A stretch of 64,000 nucleotides of DNA, taken from NCBI GenBank assembly GCA_958295665.1, contig OY282559.1, positions 259,414,245 through 259,478,244 on the forward strand, written 5' to 3'. Position 1 is the stretch's first letter; each line of letters opens with the position of its first letter. The DNA is from Tipula vernalis. Its lineage: Eukaryota > Arthropoda > Insecta > Diptera > Tipulidae. The notes under the pieces are model-generated. The model saw only the letters and a list, made by a program, of their open reading frames with translations, was not told the origin of the DNA and searched no databases. Shown here one piece after another: positions 1 through 11,520 of the stretch. A program made the position numbers and the translations under genes.

Positions 1-1401
1 CTAAAAAACTAAAACCCGATGTGTCCCTTAATTGCATTAAGGGTAAAATTAGAACCCTCCAAAGCTAATTGTCTAAAGAACGAACGAAAATAAATAATTC
101 CAAACGGAGTGGTAATGGTGTTGATGAAGTCTATGTGTCGTCTTTATGGTGTTATGACGAACTTTCGTTCTTGCTATATTGTAACGATACCGAGCCCAGT
201 TGTTCAAATATACATCCGGAACATGTAAGTTTATCCAATTTTATTTGTTATAATAAATTTTGGTTGATGTGTTGTTTATTTTATTTCCAGATTGGAATAC
301 AAGAACATGAACCGGTAATAGATTCAGAATTTGGGCTCGGATCTACACAGAGTCGAAGACAAAAGGTAAGTTACTGAAATAATTTTTTTTATAATAACTC
401 AGCATTACGTTTATTTTGTTATACATGGGTACATTGAAGAAGTTTAGTGGACCAATTATCTAAATTAAAGAATATAAATTTTTTGTTTTGTATTTATGGT
501 AAATGTTAATTTATTAATTCTCTTCATTTACTTCTTTACTTCTTTTTTACATAAATTTCATTCTTAATCCTATTTATTAACAAAATACGGTTAGTATTAT
601 TAACCTAATCTAATTAATAATTTATACTAAATAATATTATTTTACATATGTTATAATTATAAGGCTCCTTCATTAGTAAAATACTCCATCAGTTCAGTTC
701 TAACAGATTCGCCAGATTTGGAGTTTTGTGAGTTAACACAAACATCTTTCATTTGATTGGTTTCATTTTCCACTTCATCAATTTGTTCAGCATACCAATG
801 GCTTCTAGTAATTAAAAAATTGTGTAGTAAGCAACAACACTGAACAATTTTCTTTACTTTATCCTGATGAAGGTTAATTGGTTTCTGGAAAATCTGGAAT
901 CGGTTTGATAATATTCCAAAAGCCCGTTCAATGGTTTGTCGAGCTCGACTTAAGCGGCGATTAAATATTTTCTTACGTTCGTCTGTTGTTGTGAACGGAT
1001 ACGGTGTCATCATATGTTCTGACAAGGGAAAGGCATTATCTGTGATAAACATATGAGGTAATAACCTTGCATCACCGATATAGGTTTTTGGCGGCAAATA
1101 TTTATTTGGTTGTTGGATAACGTACATTAAATCTGAACGCTGTAATACACCACCATCGCTTATTCTGCCATTGCATCCAATATCAATAAATGTAAATCTT
1201 GCGTGGGCATCAGCTAGGGCTAACAAGACCACACTATGAAAGCTTTTATAATTATAAAATAAATTAGCATTTTTATTTAATGGTCTGAAAGCTATATGCT
1301 TCCCATCTAAAGCACCCAAACAATTTGGAAACTGCCATTTATATTTAAAATCTTCTGCAATTTTGACCCACTCTACTTCGGTTGCCGGAAACTGAAATGA
1401 A

Positions 1402-1457
<56 letters not shown>

Positions 1458-2267
1458 TTAATAATTTGAAATTAATTTTTTTTACAGACTAAAAAGGTGC
1501 CTTTTTCGCAGCAACTCCAAAGTGAAGCGAGAGACCTAGTAAAATCGTCAAATCAGTATGTGCTGCAATCCGCAAGTTTACAATCAAAAGAAGAGGCGTT
1601 TTGTAACTACTTATGTACAGAGTTGATTAAAATGAAAATTTTAGTACTGGTAGGAGACAAAAATCACGAAGAAGAGAAAATGGTACAACGACACAGAGAT
1701 CTACCGATTTCACAAAGAGATTCACCATTACCATCATCTTCACCCTTATCATACCAAAACTCCATAACATCTCATTCACCAATACCATCATCTTCACCCT
1801 TATCATACCAAAACTCCATAACATCTCCTTCACCAATACCATCATTCTCATCCTTCACCAATACCATCATCCTTTCACCAATACCATCTCCCACAAAATA
1901 TCATTCAACATTACCATCCCCTTCATTCTTACCATACCAAAAACCCATAACATTTCATTCACCATTACCATCTAATTCGTCTTTATCATCCAGATCACCC
2001 TTACCACCCTTACCAACTGTACTATCAAATTCATCCTCATCATCAAATACACCCTTACTAAACCAATATAATTTCCCAATAACACCTGAATCCACCCGTG
2101 ACATACCATCGCCAATTTTAAAAAATCCACCAAAAAATACAACGAACAAAATTCATATTATCAGCAGAGAAATTGTGAAACCGGAATACAATATTTTAGA
2201 AATGACAATGGAAAATCTGGTTGACGATGAAAATGAGTTATACGAAGAGGAATTTCTTTATGATTAA
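1..2267 (+). CDS. MADF (Myb/SANT-like) protein of a PIF/Harbinger transposon, 3 exons, 5' end outside window
   Basis: The visible exons are <1..224, 291..365 and 1488..2267, all joined in phase 0. Donors GTAAGT follow positions 224 and 365. Acceptors TTCCAG (to 290) and TTACAG (to 1487) precede exons 2 and 3. The first exon carries the end of a MADF domain (KRSGNGVDEVYVSSLWCYDE), the DNA-binding module of the accessory protein that in Harbinger elements works with the transposase. Exon 3 encodes a helical QLQSEARDLVKSS segment, then about 120 residues of Ser/Pro-rich low complexity (1700-2060), then an acidic tail ending at TAA 2265-2267. AATAAA follows near 2300. The second intron (366-1487) contains the transposase's second exon on the other strand. 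The start codon and N-terminal half lie left of the window. Family assignment is from motif recognition. Reading frame and splice sites look intact in what is visible. Confidence 0.72.
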
Positions 2268-2853
2268 AGACTACTAAAATTATTGTTTTATTAATATTTA
2301 ATAAATGAGTTGAAATAAATTGAATTGTATTGAAAAATAATTTTTTATTTTACCTTTAAAAATTGATTCATTACGTTTTTATAAATCGCCTCACACACTT
2401 CTATAATCGCTTTGGATAAAAACGATTTTGATAATTTTGAATTAAAATCTAAACTCATATAATTTTCGCCTGTCGCTAAAAATCGAAGAGTTACGGCCAG
2501 TTTCTCTTCCGATTCCCTTCTCTCAAGATTGTATCATTCTTTATGATATCATGTTTGATTGCAGACAATATATAATTAAATGAATCCTCATCCATTCTCA
2601 AAAAATTCTTGTAGTCCGATGAGCCAGGCTTCAATTCCTTCAAAAGATTTTGGTAATTACCACCCCTTTTTCGAGTTTTCCGATAGTCCTTAACCCAGAT
2701 TCGCTTTACTTTTGTTTGCTCCTTTTTTGCTTCTATTGCAGCCGCAAACAATAATAAAGCCGCAGCTCTTGTTCTTAGTGCCTTGAATGCAACATTTGTA
2801 GAAGTCGCACTCGCAAATGCCTTAGGAAAGGTATCATTACTATTATTGTCCAT
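657..2853 (-). pseudogene. PIF/Harbinger DDE transposase, 2 exons, one frameshift
   Basis: Exon 1 is 2853..2354 and exon 2 is 1391..657. They join in phase 0 at a clean GTAAAA donor (from 2353) and a TTTCAG acceptor (1392-1394). Exon 1 gives an N-terminal region with a basic KVKRIWVKDYRKTRKRGG stretch, then LAVTLRFLATGENY, which is typical of Harbinger. Exon 2 has the DDE_Tnp_4 core: LGALDGKHI (first Asp), IGDARLL/FITDNAFPL (second Asp) and RQTIERAFGIL (Glu). Total is about 410 codons, the usual family length. One defect is visible: near 2508-2525 the frame slips by one base between the DTILR and LAVTLRF segments, so this copy cannot make full transposase as written. Its intron (1392-2353) holds the last exon of the + strand MADF gene. 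Confidence 0.82.
1408..1454. repeat. (TA)n microsatellite
   Basis: An uninterrupted TA dinucleotide run of about 47 bp lies in the zone shared by the introns of both Harbinger genes, just outside the acceptor of the minus-strand transposase exon. Confidence 0.95.
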
Positions 2854-3167
2854 TTTGATTCAAGAAATTAGACAAATAATTCAACAATTATCACAACAAC
2901 AAAGTCAACAATAATTATAAATATTATAAATTCAATTAATAACATTTATTTTAAGAAGAATTTATATTTTTACTGACAACGGAACACGATTTAATTGAAT
3001 AACTTTTCCATAGATAAAATACAAAATGGCTATTTTACACATACATAAATATATTGCAACGTGTAGTTACAATATGTTGTGGGAATTGCGACACAATGTA
3101 GATGCACGGTGTTGTGGTTACAACATGTAACTACAACCTAATGTAAATTGGCTCATTGATGTAAAAA

Positions 3168-4870
3168 ATGGAAAAAATGTTGATGATATGGATAACACAT
3201 AAAAATCAAATCAACACGCCTTTAAATGGAATGGCAATTCGTATGAAAGCCGTGCGAATTTTTAATCATATCAAATCCGAACCATCAACTTCATCCAGTC
3301 ACTTAACAGAATTTTCTGGAAACAAAGGTTGGCTTGAAAATTTTAAAAAGAGATTTTCGTTACACAATCTTAAATTAACCGGAGAAACAGCATCTGCTGA
3401 TGCAGAAGCTGCCAAATTGTATCCACCAAAACTTCAGGAAATAATTGACGAGGGTGGATATGTTACCGATCAAATATTCAATGCTGACGAGACCGGCTTA
3501 TTTTGGAAAAAAAACGCCTGATCGTACATATATTTCCAAGAACGAAAAAAAAGCACAAGGATTTAAAGTTGCGAAAGATCGCATTTCACTATTATTATGC
3601 AGTAATGCCTCGGGGGATTTAGTAACAAAACCAATGCTTATTCATCGAGCATTAAACCCTCGAGCTTTTAAAAACGTCGATAAAAGTAAATTGCCGATAT
3701 ATTGGAGGGCAAACCGAAAAGCGTGGATGACGTCAAACCTGTTTAGAGAATGGTTTGCCGAAATGTTTGTTCCAGAAGTTGCGCAATACCTAAATAGAAA
3801 AAATTTAGGTTTCAAAGTTTTGCTTATCATTGATAATGCACCCTGCCATCCACCAAATCTAAATCATCCTAACGTGAAGGTAATATTCTTACCAGCTAAT
3901 ATGACATCATTGCTGCAACCATTAGACCATTGTATAATAGCCACCTTTAAAGCAATATTTTTACGGATCACATTTAATTTCATCATAGATAAATTAGATA
4001 ACCGACCAGATGTAACAGTTACCGAAATATGGAAAGAATACTCTATGAAGAATTGTGTACAATTTATCGCCAAAGCCATTAAGGAATTAAAGCAGAATAC
4101 ACTCCAAGGTTCCTGGAAAAAATTGTGGCCAGCGGGAGTCGAAGGCTTATATGTTGTACCAGAGGTAGAAGCTGAATTAAACCAAGGCGCATTCGGTCGG
4201 AGGTGAAGGATTTATTGATATCACATTGAATGAGGTGCACGAATACATGAGATTAGAAGAAGACCTTCTGATTTTATATGACGAAAACCAGAATTTAATG
4301 AAAGAGATTGAAGATTTATTGGAATTCGAAGAGACACCAACATTTAAACCAAACATATTACAAGAGGGAATTGAGAGAGGGCTAAAATTTCATCGCGAAG
4401 TAGACATAATCATGGCACCATATTACGAAATTAAAAAGCAATTTGATATGTCTAAAAAGCAGACATTAATTACAGATTTCGTAAGTTGCAGCACTACATC
4501 TGCTTCTAATGAAAGTTTTTCGAGTGACGAAACCGGTATTACGCCTGAAAAACGGCAAAAGCTTATGACCAGTTTTTTCCAACGAAGCTACTCTACTGAT
4601 AGCGCTCCGATGGCGACGAAATTATATAACCATATTTTTAAGAAAATCACATTAATTTTTAAACCGATTTTCTACTTTTTTCAATACGTAACCCCCTATT
4701 TTCTATTGACTCTAAGTCTTAAATTATGTGAATTTGAATTGTGCGCTGGTTTTGTGGAACCAATTTGCCGCGTATTTCAAGGGTTACCTGTATTTTCAAA
4801 GTTGCAGCTGTGTCTAAACTTATATGAGCGCTATCTGTGCCACCAATTATTTCCGATTTTTTTTACATAA
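3168..4870 (+). pseudogene. Tigger/pogo-like (Tc1-mariner superfamily) transposase, truncated and frameshifted
   Basis: Three successive frames give one protein. 3168-3520 carries a CENP-B-type second HTH (GWLENFKKRFSLHNLKLTGE) and the first catalytic block NADETGLFW. 3520-4200 carries the rest of the DDE_1 core, with LLIIDNAPCHP and MTSLLQPLDHCIIATFK. 4200-4620 is an acidic C-terminal region (MRLEEDLLILYDENQNL), ending near MTSFFQRS. The first break is an eight-A run at 3507-3514, one A longer than the frame requires. The second lies near 4195-4205. The N-terminal Pipsqueak-type HTH expected in this family is absent, so the copy is 5'-truncated next to the Harbinger end. The Asp catalytic residues are still present. 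It is inactive as written. TA-flanked inverted ends were not found. Confidence 0.8.
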
Positions 4871-5686
4871 AAACCAAAACTTCAAAAAATTTAAAGTTTA
4901 ATAAGAAGAGTCTTACAAATTCATAAATTTGGATGTAATTCCAAATTTCTGGACCGAGATTATATATTTCAAAATTTTTAACAAATTTAAAGAATTTCGT
5001 CAAATTTTCAGAAATAGTTTCAATAATTTTATGAATAGGATTTTGAAGCAATTTAAGAATTTGCAATATTTTACTATTCAATGAAAAAATTATGAGATTC
5101 TAAAATTAACATTTTATGAGTGGGACGAGGCGCTATTGAAGAATTTGATTAAATTTAAGAATTTTTTAAATAGTTCCAAAGAATAGAAGCATTTCAAAAA
5201 TGTCAAAAAATAAAAAAATTTAAGGAATTTTCACCAATTTTAAAAACTTCAACAAGTTAAATTTTCCAACCAAGATAATCAGAATTTCGATCATTTTTAA
5301 AATAAAAATATTAAGAAGTTAAGGAATTTAAATAATTTCAAGACTTTAAAAACAGACACAAGAATTTCAAGCAATGATATTTTTGAAGCTCTTAAAATTT
5401 AAGTTCTTTAAACATTTAAGAAATTTGACTTAAATATTTGAAGAATTAAAAATTTAAGAATTTAAATTTTAAGAGTTTAACGAATATTAATCCGCCTTTT
5501 GGTGAAAAATACTAAATTTGCCAAGCTTGCTGAAGACTGTACCAAAAGCTGCGTTTCAGAAGTGTTTTGAGGATTAGATAATCCGCTGGCATAATTGTTT
5601 TGCATGAGAGGGATTGAATCCAATGTAGAGAATTGTTAGTGTCCCTAAAATATGTAGACTCTATGTGGACATCACACACCCGGATG
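4871..5686. other. A+T-rich non-coding stretch with degenerate short repeats
   Basis: From about 4880 to 5490 the sequence is a patchwork of variants of TTTAAGAATTT and AATTTCAAGAATTT with irregular spacing. It looks like a decayed simple repeat or old satellite rather than coding DNA. No credible ORF. The last 8 bases before 5695 are the target duplication of the adjacent P-type element. Confidence 0.6.
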
Positions 5687-5694
5687 AGCTTTCT
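5687..5694 (+). repeat. 8-bp target site duplication, left (P-type element)
   Basis: AGCTTTCT immediately precedes the element's left end and matches 9528-9535 exactly. Confidence 0.88.
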
Positions 5695-8600
5695 CAAAAT
5701 ATACAGAAAAAAGAGGTAGTAAATTCCCGTGTCTCATTTTCGTCTTTCTTTGCGCATCACGTCACGTGAAGACAAAAAAGCAGATATTTATATGAAGTTT
5801 GGCGGTTTTTTGATTAATTTTTTAAATAAATCAAGAATAATCGTATTTTTTTTTTAACAAACCGTATTTACAATTGATAATGATAGTTTACCGAGACCCT
5901 TTTTATGCTTTATGTTTTTTTTATGGTCCAAATATTTGAGAAATAATTCGTTCGAGTATATATATAATGTCTAAGATAAATAGAAAAAAGGGTAGACAAA
6001 ATTATGTGTTCATAACATAAAACTATTAAATTATTAAATGTTTTTGGCCATTTGAACATACGTACCAATTATTAAAATTTTTATTTTTTTACGTTATGTA
6101 CTCAAATTTTTGCCATCTATTTTCGTTTGGCTTCAAATTATTGGTATCCACGTACCTATTCAAATATTATATCCATATTCAACGTTAAATTTAAATGAAA
6201 AAATAAATTAAATAATAATTCAGTTCACAAATTATTGTTAACGTTATAGCAGTGTTTTCTCGTGTTTAAAGTTTCAAAAATATTCGTTGTTTTAAGTATA
6301 TAGTATATTACTTGTTTATTTGAACAGAAGTACCTATTTTGTGTACCTTTTACGATTTAAAAAACAGACTTAGTGATTTAGTGCATTTTGAGATTCTCAA
6401 AATTGAAATAATCTGTTTTAAAACAATAAATTTAAAAACAATAAAAATTTGAAAAGCCGTTTAATATAATTAAAGTGAATCAAACTTTGTTAAATAATGG
6501 TGGGTTGTGCTGTGTTTAATTACAAAAGCAATAATAAAAAAAAATTAAAAAGAAATTCTGGTGGATCTGTGGGTGCACAAGATAATATAAGTTTCTTTCG
6601 ATTTTCAAAAAATCCAAGTTACTCTTACATACGCTCAAAACATTTTACTAATACCCACTACATCCGAAATCTTCAACATGAACTATTAAATTATTCAACA
6701 AAAAATAGTAAGAAACTAAAACCAGATGCGCTACCTTCTGAAAATCTTCCGGTATCAACATTAGTATCACCATCTGTCACAAAACGCCAAGAGCGCCAAG
6801 AAAAAAGGCAACTAAAGGCATCTGTGGCAACTAGCATCTTGTAAGTTATTTCAAATATTTATATTTATTGATAAAAATTAATTATTCGGTTGTCAAACCA
6901 ATAGTAAGTTTTATTAGCGATTCATTGATTTAACGTATTTTGAAAAAAATTAAGATTCATGTTTTTATTTCATGGAAAGTTCCTGTGCTTCATCTGCTGA
7001 CCATTCTACCCACAATCCTCATGTTGAAAATGCAAATACTGATGTTAGTTCGGAAAATTACTTTCCCCTAAAATTGGATAAAACAACCAGTACGAGTACA
7101 CTTAACTTAAGAATTATTAAAAGAAAATGAGATGCTTTTGAAAGAATGCCATAAGCTAAGAAATGAAAATAATTACATAAAAAAAATATTTACACCAGCT
7201 CAACGGAAAAAAATGCAAAGTCAAGGAAAACGTGTAAAATGGGAAGTTGATCATATTTCCAAAGCTATTGCCATCTTTTCCAGTGGGCCGAAAGCGTATC
7301 GATTACTTTAAAAAAAAAAACTATCCACTTCCCGCCGTCTCAACTTTGAGGAAATGGGCTTCGAAAATTAATATCAACCCCGGATATTTAAATGTAGTTT
7401 TAAAGTTGATGAAAAATGCGGATATGTCTCCTTATCAAAAGGTTTGCTTGTTAATGGCAGACGAAATGAAAATCCAGAAATCGTACGAGTACGATCAGAA
7501 CTCTGACACCTTACTGGTTTCAGCGAATTATGTGCAGATCATAATGGCAAGAGGGCTATTTGAAAATTGGATACAGCCAGTTTACTACAACTACGATACA
7601 AAGCTATCTAAAATAATACTAAATAATATAATTAAAAAATTACATTTAATTCAGTACGATGTTGTAGCCATTGTTACTGATCTGGGAGGGGGAAATAGAG
7701 GACTATGGAATGAAATGGGAATAAGCGAGAGCCTTTGAAATTCTTTGCGAATTCATGTGATCAAATTAAACGAGTGTACGTGACACATCGCACATGATTA
7801 AACTGTTTAGGAAACATTTATTGGATTCTGGAATTTTGCTTAATGATATTTTATTGACGAAAGAACCACTTCAAGAGCTTCTCGAACATCAATCAAAATC
7901 AGAATTAAAGATAGCCGTAACAGGTCAGATTATTTTGAAAATTTTTGTTTTGTATATTTCCTTATTTGATAAATTTTATTTTCTGATTATTTAGGTCAAC
8001 GACTGGTTCGATTTGTTCAATGCAAAGGTTCCACGAATTGATTCGCGCCCAAGAATGGCCGCCTATGGATTAGAAATAGAAGAACAGGAATTAACACTTG
8101 ATAATATGGAGAATACTACCAAACAAATGCGTGTTGGTAATAAAAAATCCTTTTTACCATTTCAAAAAGGGATTATTTTCAGCATCAATGCCCTGAAAAT
8201 GTTATTCCGGGATTTGAAAGATCAATATAAGATCTCATACCTCCTGACATAACGTCTAAACCAAGACCCATTGGAAATGTTTTTTGGAATTATTAGAGCG
8301 AAAGGAGGCCTTTATGATCATCCAAATGCTTAACAATTTAAATATCGCCTTCGAAGTATCATATTGGGGCAAAACGAAAGTGTTTTGTCACAATCAGCAA
8401 TTGTGGAATGCGATAATACAGATTATATTAAAATGCATGTAAATCATTCACTGTTGTCGTCAATAGATGTGAGGGATGCGTTAAATGAGTCTGATGTAGC
8501 AGATTTGACCGAAAATATCCTGACAGTCAGTTTATTCACCGATCTCACTGAATCTGAGACTTGGGTACTTCATCTGAATTGCCTGAATTAACGCAAGATA

Positions 8601-9527
8601 TGGGTGATTTGGAGTATGATGGGTTGGAATATATGGCTGGCTACATATTAAGACGCCTAAAATTTAAAGTTCCAAAGATTTTAGAACGTTACAGCAAAAT
8701 AGAGCCTAGTGGAAGATGGACGTGGACGGATACGGTGAGTGAAGGAGGCCTAAAACAACCAAGCGACGAATTTATTCAAAATTTAAAAAAGTTAGAGGAT
8801 ATCTTCAACAAAAGTAATTCGACGATATTAAAAGTTGGAAGAAACAAGAAACTACATAAAAAACTTAATATCTTATTCAAACGAAGTAGAATTAGATTTG
8901 AAAATAAAAAAATTGTTTTTTAGGTGTAAAATGTTTTTTAAAATTCGGTTATTAAACGCTCAGTTAATAGAAAATATAAATTTCAAAAAAAGGAAATTAA
9001 ATCTCTGGCTTATTTCATTTATTGTCTTATGGTTTTCACTACAAATAAATCAAAACACCCATTCACTGTTTAGTGTTCTAGATGTGTTCTTATTAGAAGT
9101 AGTACAATTGATAGTTTTGTTGCAATAGGAATTATTCAAATTTAGTATATTTAAAATCGAACACTCCCAAATTTTTGAATTATGTAAATAATTAAAATCT
9201 AAACGTTCTCTGCATTTAAAAAAAAAATTGTACTCATAAATTCCGAAATTTGTTATGCAATGTGCTCAAACAGTCTGCTCTAGACACCAATTATAAAAAC
9301 ATGCCTCTTTTCGCGATTTAATTCCAAAAGTTTTGCAGTATACAACTAAAATCAAAATTGAAATGTTTAATTTTAACATAAAGTCGAAAAACAATTAATG
9401 GTAAGAATAAAAAAAAAATCGAAACTCCATATAAATATCAGCATTTTTGTCTTCACGTGACGTCAAATTGCGAAAAAAAAATAGCAACAGCATGCGCAAT
9501 ATTATACCTTATTTTCTGTATATCTTG
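5695..9527 (+). mobile_element. Full-length P-type DNA transposon (3,833 bp) with 8-bp target duplication
   Basis: The element is bounded by inverted ends. The left end begins CAAAATATACAGAAAA. The right end read inward begins CAAGATATACAGAAAA. A second inverted block near both ends shares GTCACGTGAAGACAAAAA followed by a GATATTTATAT motif (left about 5762-5800, right about 9425-9465). It is flanked by a perfect 8-bp direct duplication, AGCTTTCT, at 5687-5694 and 9528-9535. Eight bp is the hallmark target duplication of P elements. Inside is a decayed THAP-type transposase on the + strand. So the ends are well preserved but the gene is dead, and the copy could only move in trans. Confidence 0.88.
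6497..9020 (+). pseudogene. P-element (THAP-type) transposase, heavily decayed
   Basis: Segments in P-transposase order can be followed over 2.5 kb. 6497-6840 is a THAP-like N-terminus (MVGCAVFNYKS) whose second zinc Cys is Tyr and whose central W/CxxH part is not recognisable; it ends at GTAAGT. 7110-7215 is a coil-forming ECHKLRNENNYIKKIF stretch. 7330-7735 holds LPAVSTLRKWAS (HTH) and VTDLGGGNRGLWNEMGI. 7790-7920 and 8010-8250 hold HMIKLFRKHLLDSG-like and VNDWFDLFNAKVPR segments, separated by a possible small intron (about 7925-7994). 8265-8340 gives a NQDPLEMFFG-type motif. 8610-9020 gives LEYMAGYILRRLKFK and GGLKQPSDEFIQNLKKLE. Several stops and frame changes separate the blocks. The GTP-binding and RNase H-like catalytic architecture is known for the family. 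Only the motif order is seen here. Confidence 0.78.
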
Positions 9528-9535
9528 AGCTTTCT
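9528..9535 (+). repeat. 8-bp target site duplication, right (P-type element)
   Basis: AGCTTTCT immediately follows the right end of the element and matches 5687-5694 exactly. Confidence 0.88.
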
Positions 9536-9581
9536 AGTAGTCTTCCAAAAATTAACAAAAAAAATGTTTTTTAAAGGTTTA

Positions 9582-9697
9582 GGGCTCTTCATTTTTACAT
9601 ATTTAAGCTTAAGCTTTCAATCCCAATTCGGGATCATTGTCAAAAGCATAATGAAAATAATTTCCTATTACCTTAAATATGTAAAAATAAAGAGCCC
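9582..9697. mobile_element. 116-bp TA-flanked MITE
   Basis: Near-perfect inverted ends of about 24 bp begin GGGCTCTTCATTTTTACA on the left and, read inward from the right, GGGCTCTTTATTTTTACA. Both sides are flanked by TA (9580-9581 and 9698-9699), as in Tc1/mariner-type insertions. It has no coding capacity and lies 46 bp past the P-type element's right target duplication. Confidence 0.7.
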
Positions 9698-10059
9698 TAT
9701 ACCAATAAAATAATTTGTTAAAATAAAAATAATTTATAAATATCTCCTGGTTGAAAAACGGAGACAAACATGAACATGAAATCATTCATAAATGAAAACT
9801 TTCATCTTGCAAAGGTTTTTCAAAAACCCGGAAGTTAAAAACCAATTTCAACATAAACACAGAAGTATTCCAACGGTTGAAAAATAAATTTGTTTTCGGA
9901 GTGGTCAACGAAGAAATTGCAGCTACAATAAAAGACATTCAATTCACAAAAACCATCTGATGTCCCTTAGCCGTTCTCTTCAAGATTGTCTACCTAGCAA
10001 TACATATATGAAATATTTCGTCGCAGAGCAGTTTTATTTTTCAATTACCATTTTAATAA

Positions 10060-11520
10060 AATTAGGGTGAGACAAACAACAAAATTTAATAAAATTGTAC
10101 GAGACTATTTAAATGAAATAACAAATGATTTATTTTGTACTAGTGATAAATGGCTAGTCAATATTTCTAACATCGATCTACCAACGAACGTAAAATTCGT
10201 ATTAAGTTTAGAAAATACATTTTGCCCAACTACCCTACCATTAGTCCTGCGCTGCCTTTTTTCAAAATTATTTCAAAAGTTGAAAGTGCCATTTTTAATT
10301 TAGAAGACAAACTACAAAAACAGCACAACAAAATTTGACACCAAAAGAAAAAGAATTATGACACAAACGTAATAGTTTTCACATTACAGACCGATACAGG
10401 CAAAAATTAACTCCGTAGTAAAAGAATGGGAGGAATTTGGCAAGATCGAATTGATTACACAGAAAAAACTTACAAATTAACAAATTATATGAGTTACCAA
10501 AAATTCATAAGCCCAATGTACCATACAGACGAATTATAAGTTCGACAAATACTCGTTTAGGATACACGAATTCATTTATTGTAAATTTCAAGGATTTCAA
10601 AAACAAAATTAATAACGTTACGATTCCGCCAAATTCCATGCTAATTTCTTTAGAAGTTAAATCTTTGTTTAAAAATGTTGATAGCCAAATTGTACGAAAT
10701 ATTATCAGTCAAAATTCAATTTTTCATTGCTTTAGACATTATTTTGAGCAATTCAGAATTTTATTTTGATAACAAAATTTATAAACAAAGTTTTGGCTTC
10801 CCTACCGGTTCTCCCATAAGTCCCATATTAGCAGATTTCGTAATGGAAATTTTAGAAATTTCAGTGTTAAACTTTTTGGACTTTCAACCGTTATTCTACT
10901 TTAGATATTTGGACGACATAATTACTGCGGTACCGATAAAAAAATTGATCATTATTTAGAAGCGTTTAATTCAGGAAATAATAGAATAAAATTTACTTTA
11001 GAAAACGAAGTAGATAACAAAATTTGTTCTTTGGACATTTTGTTAATTCATGAACCAAATGGCAAAATTTCATGTGATTGGTATCAAAATTTAAAATCAT
11101 AATTTAAAAATTCTAAAAGATACATTAGTGCTTAACCAATATCCCGAAAAATTAATAGAAAAGGTAATTTGGAAAACAAGAAATTTTCATAAAAATATCA
11201 TATCTAGACTAGAAAATGAAATCACAAATTTGTTGGCCATTCCATATATAAAAAACCTTTATGAAAAAAAAAAATCGTCTGTTCCAGAATTATAATTTCA
11301 AGATTGTGGAATTTGCAGCCACAAGTCTAAATGGAAATACGTTTCCAAAATTAAAGACAAGGTACCTTTAAAAAAATAATCAAATGTGGTTTACCAAGTC
11401 CGCTATAGTTGCAACGCACGTATGCTGGACAAACAAAACCATTTTTGGAAAAAAGAATTTATCAACACAGATGTGACACCAACATAGATCTTCATTGACA
11501 TATTGGTGCACAAGGCATCT
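10060..11520 (+). pseudogene. Penelope-like element (family A): decayed RT and GIY-YIG
   Basis: Fragments in several frames follow Penelope-like reverse transcriptase order. LPKIHKPNVPYRRIISSTNT is near 10500-10560. SLEVKSLFKNV is near 10650. FGFPTGSPISPILADF is near 10795-10840. The catalytic FRYLDDI is at 10900-10920. A YxGQT-like GIY-YIG motif (YAGQTKPFLEKRIYQH, in another frame) is near 11415-11480. The first ORF piece (10067-10303) is compatible with the N-terminal part. Multiple frameshifts and stops show an old inactive copy. It differs from the PLE at 11560-14150 in orientation and sequence. The region 9720-10060 just upstream shows no firm motif but may be its start. Confidence 0.65.

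Larger units (their letters stand above)
1..3140. mobile_element. PIF/Harbinger DNA transposon, left end outside window
   Basis: The extent is inferred from the two element genes (MADF on +, transposase on -). The left terminus lies outside the window, so terminal inverted repeats cannot be compared. On the right side, 3064-3081 (starting GTAGTTAC) and 3120-3137 (ending GTAACTAC) form an imperfect inverted repeat of about 16 bp that may mark the end or a subterminal hairpin. The next recognisable coding sequence (Tigger-like) starts at 3168 without its own N-terminal DNA-binding half, which suggests one element truncated the other. Confidence 0.6.

Noticed and set aside
1627..1851. Minus-strand ORF with repeated MVLVNEMLWSFGM-like text
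   Set aside because: It is the complement of the Ser/Pro-rich repeats of the MADF gene's last exon.
9447..9713. Plus-strand ORF of 88 codons across the P-element right end
   Set aside because: It spans the transposon terminus, target duplication and MITE, so it cannot be a conserved gene.
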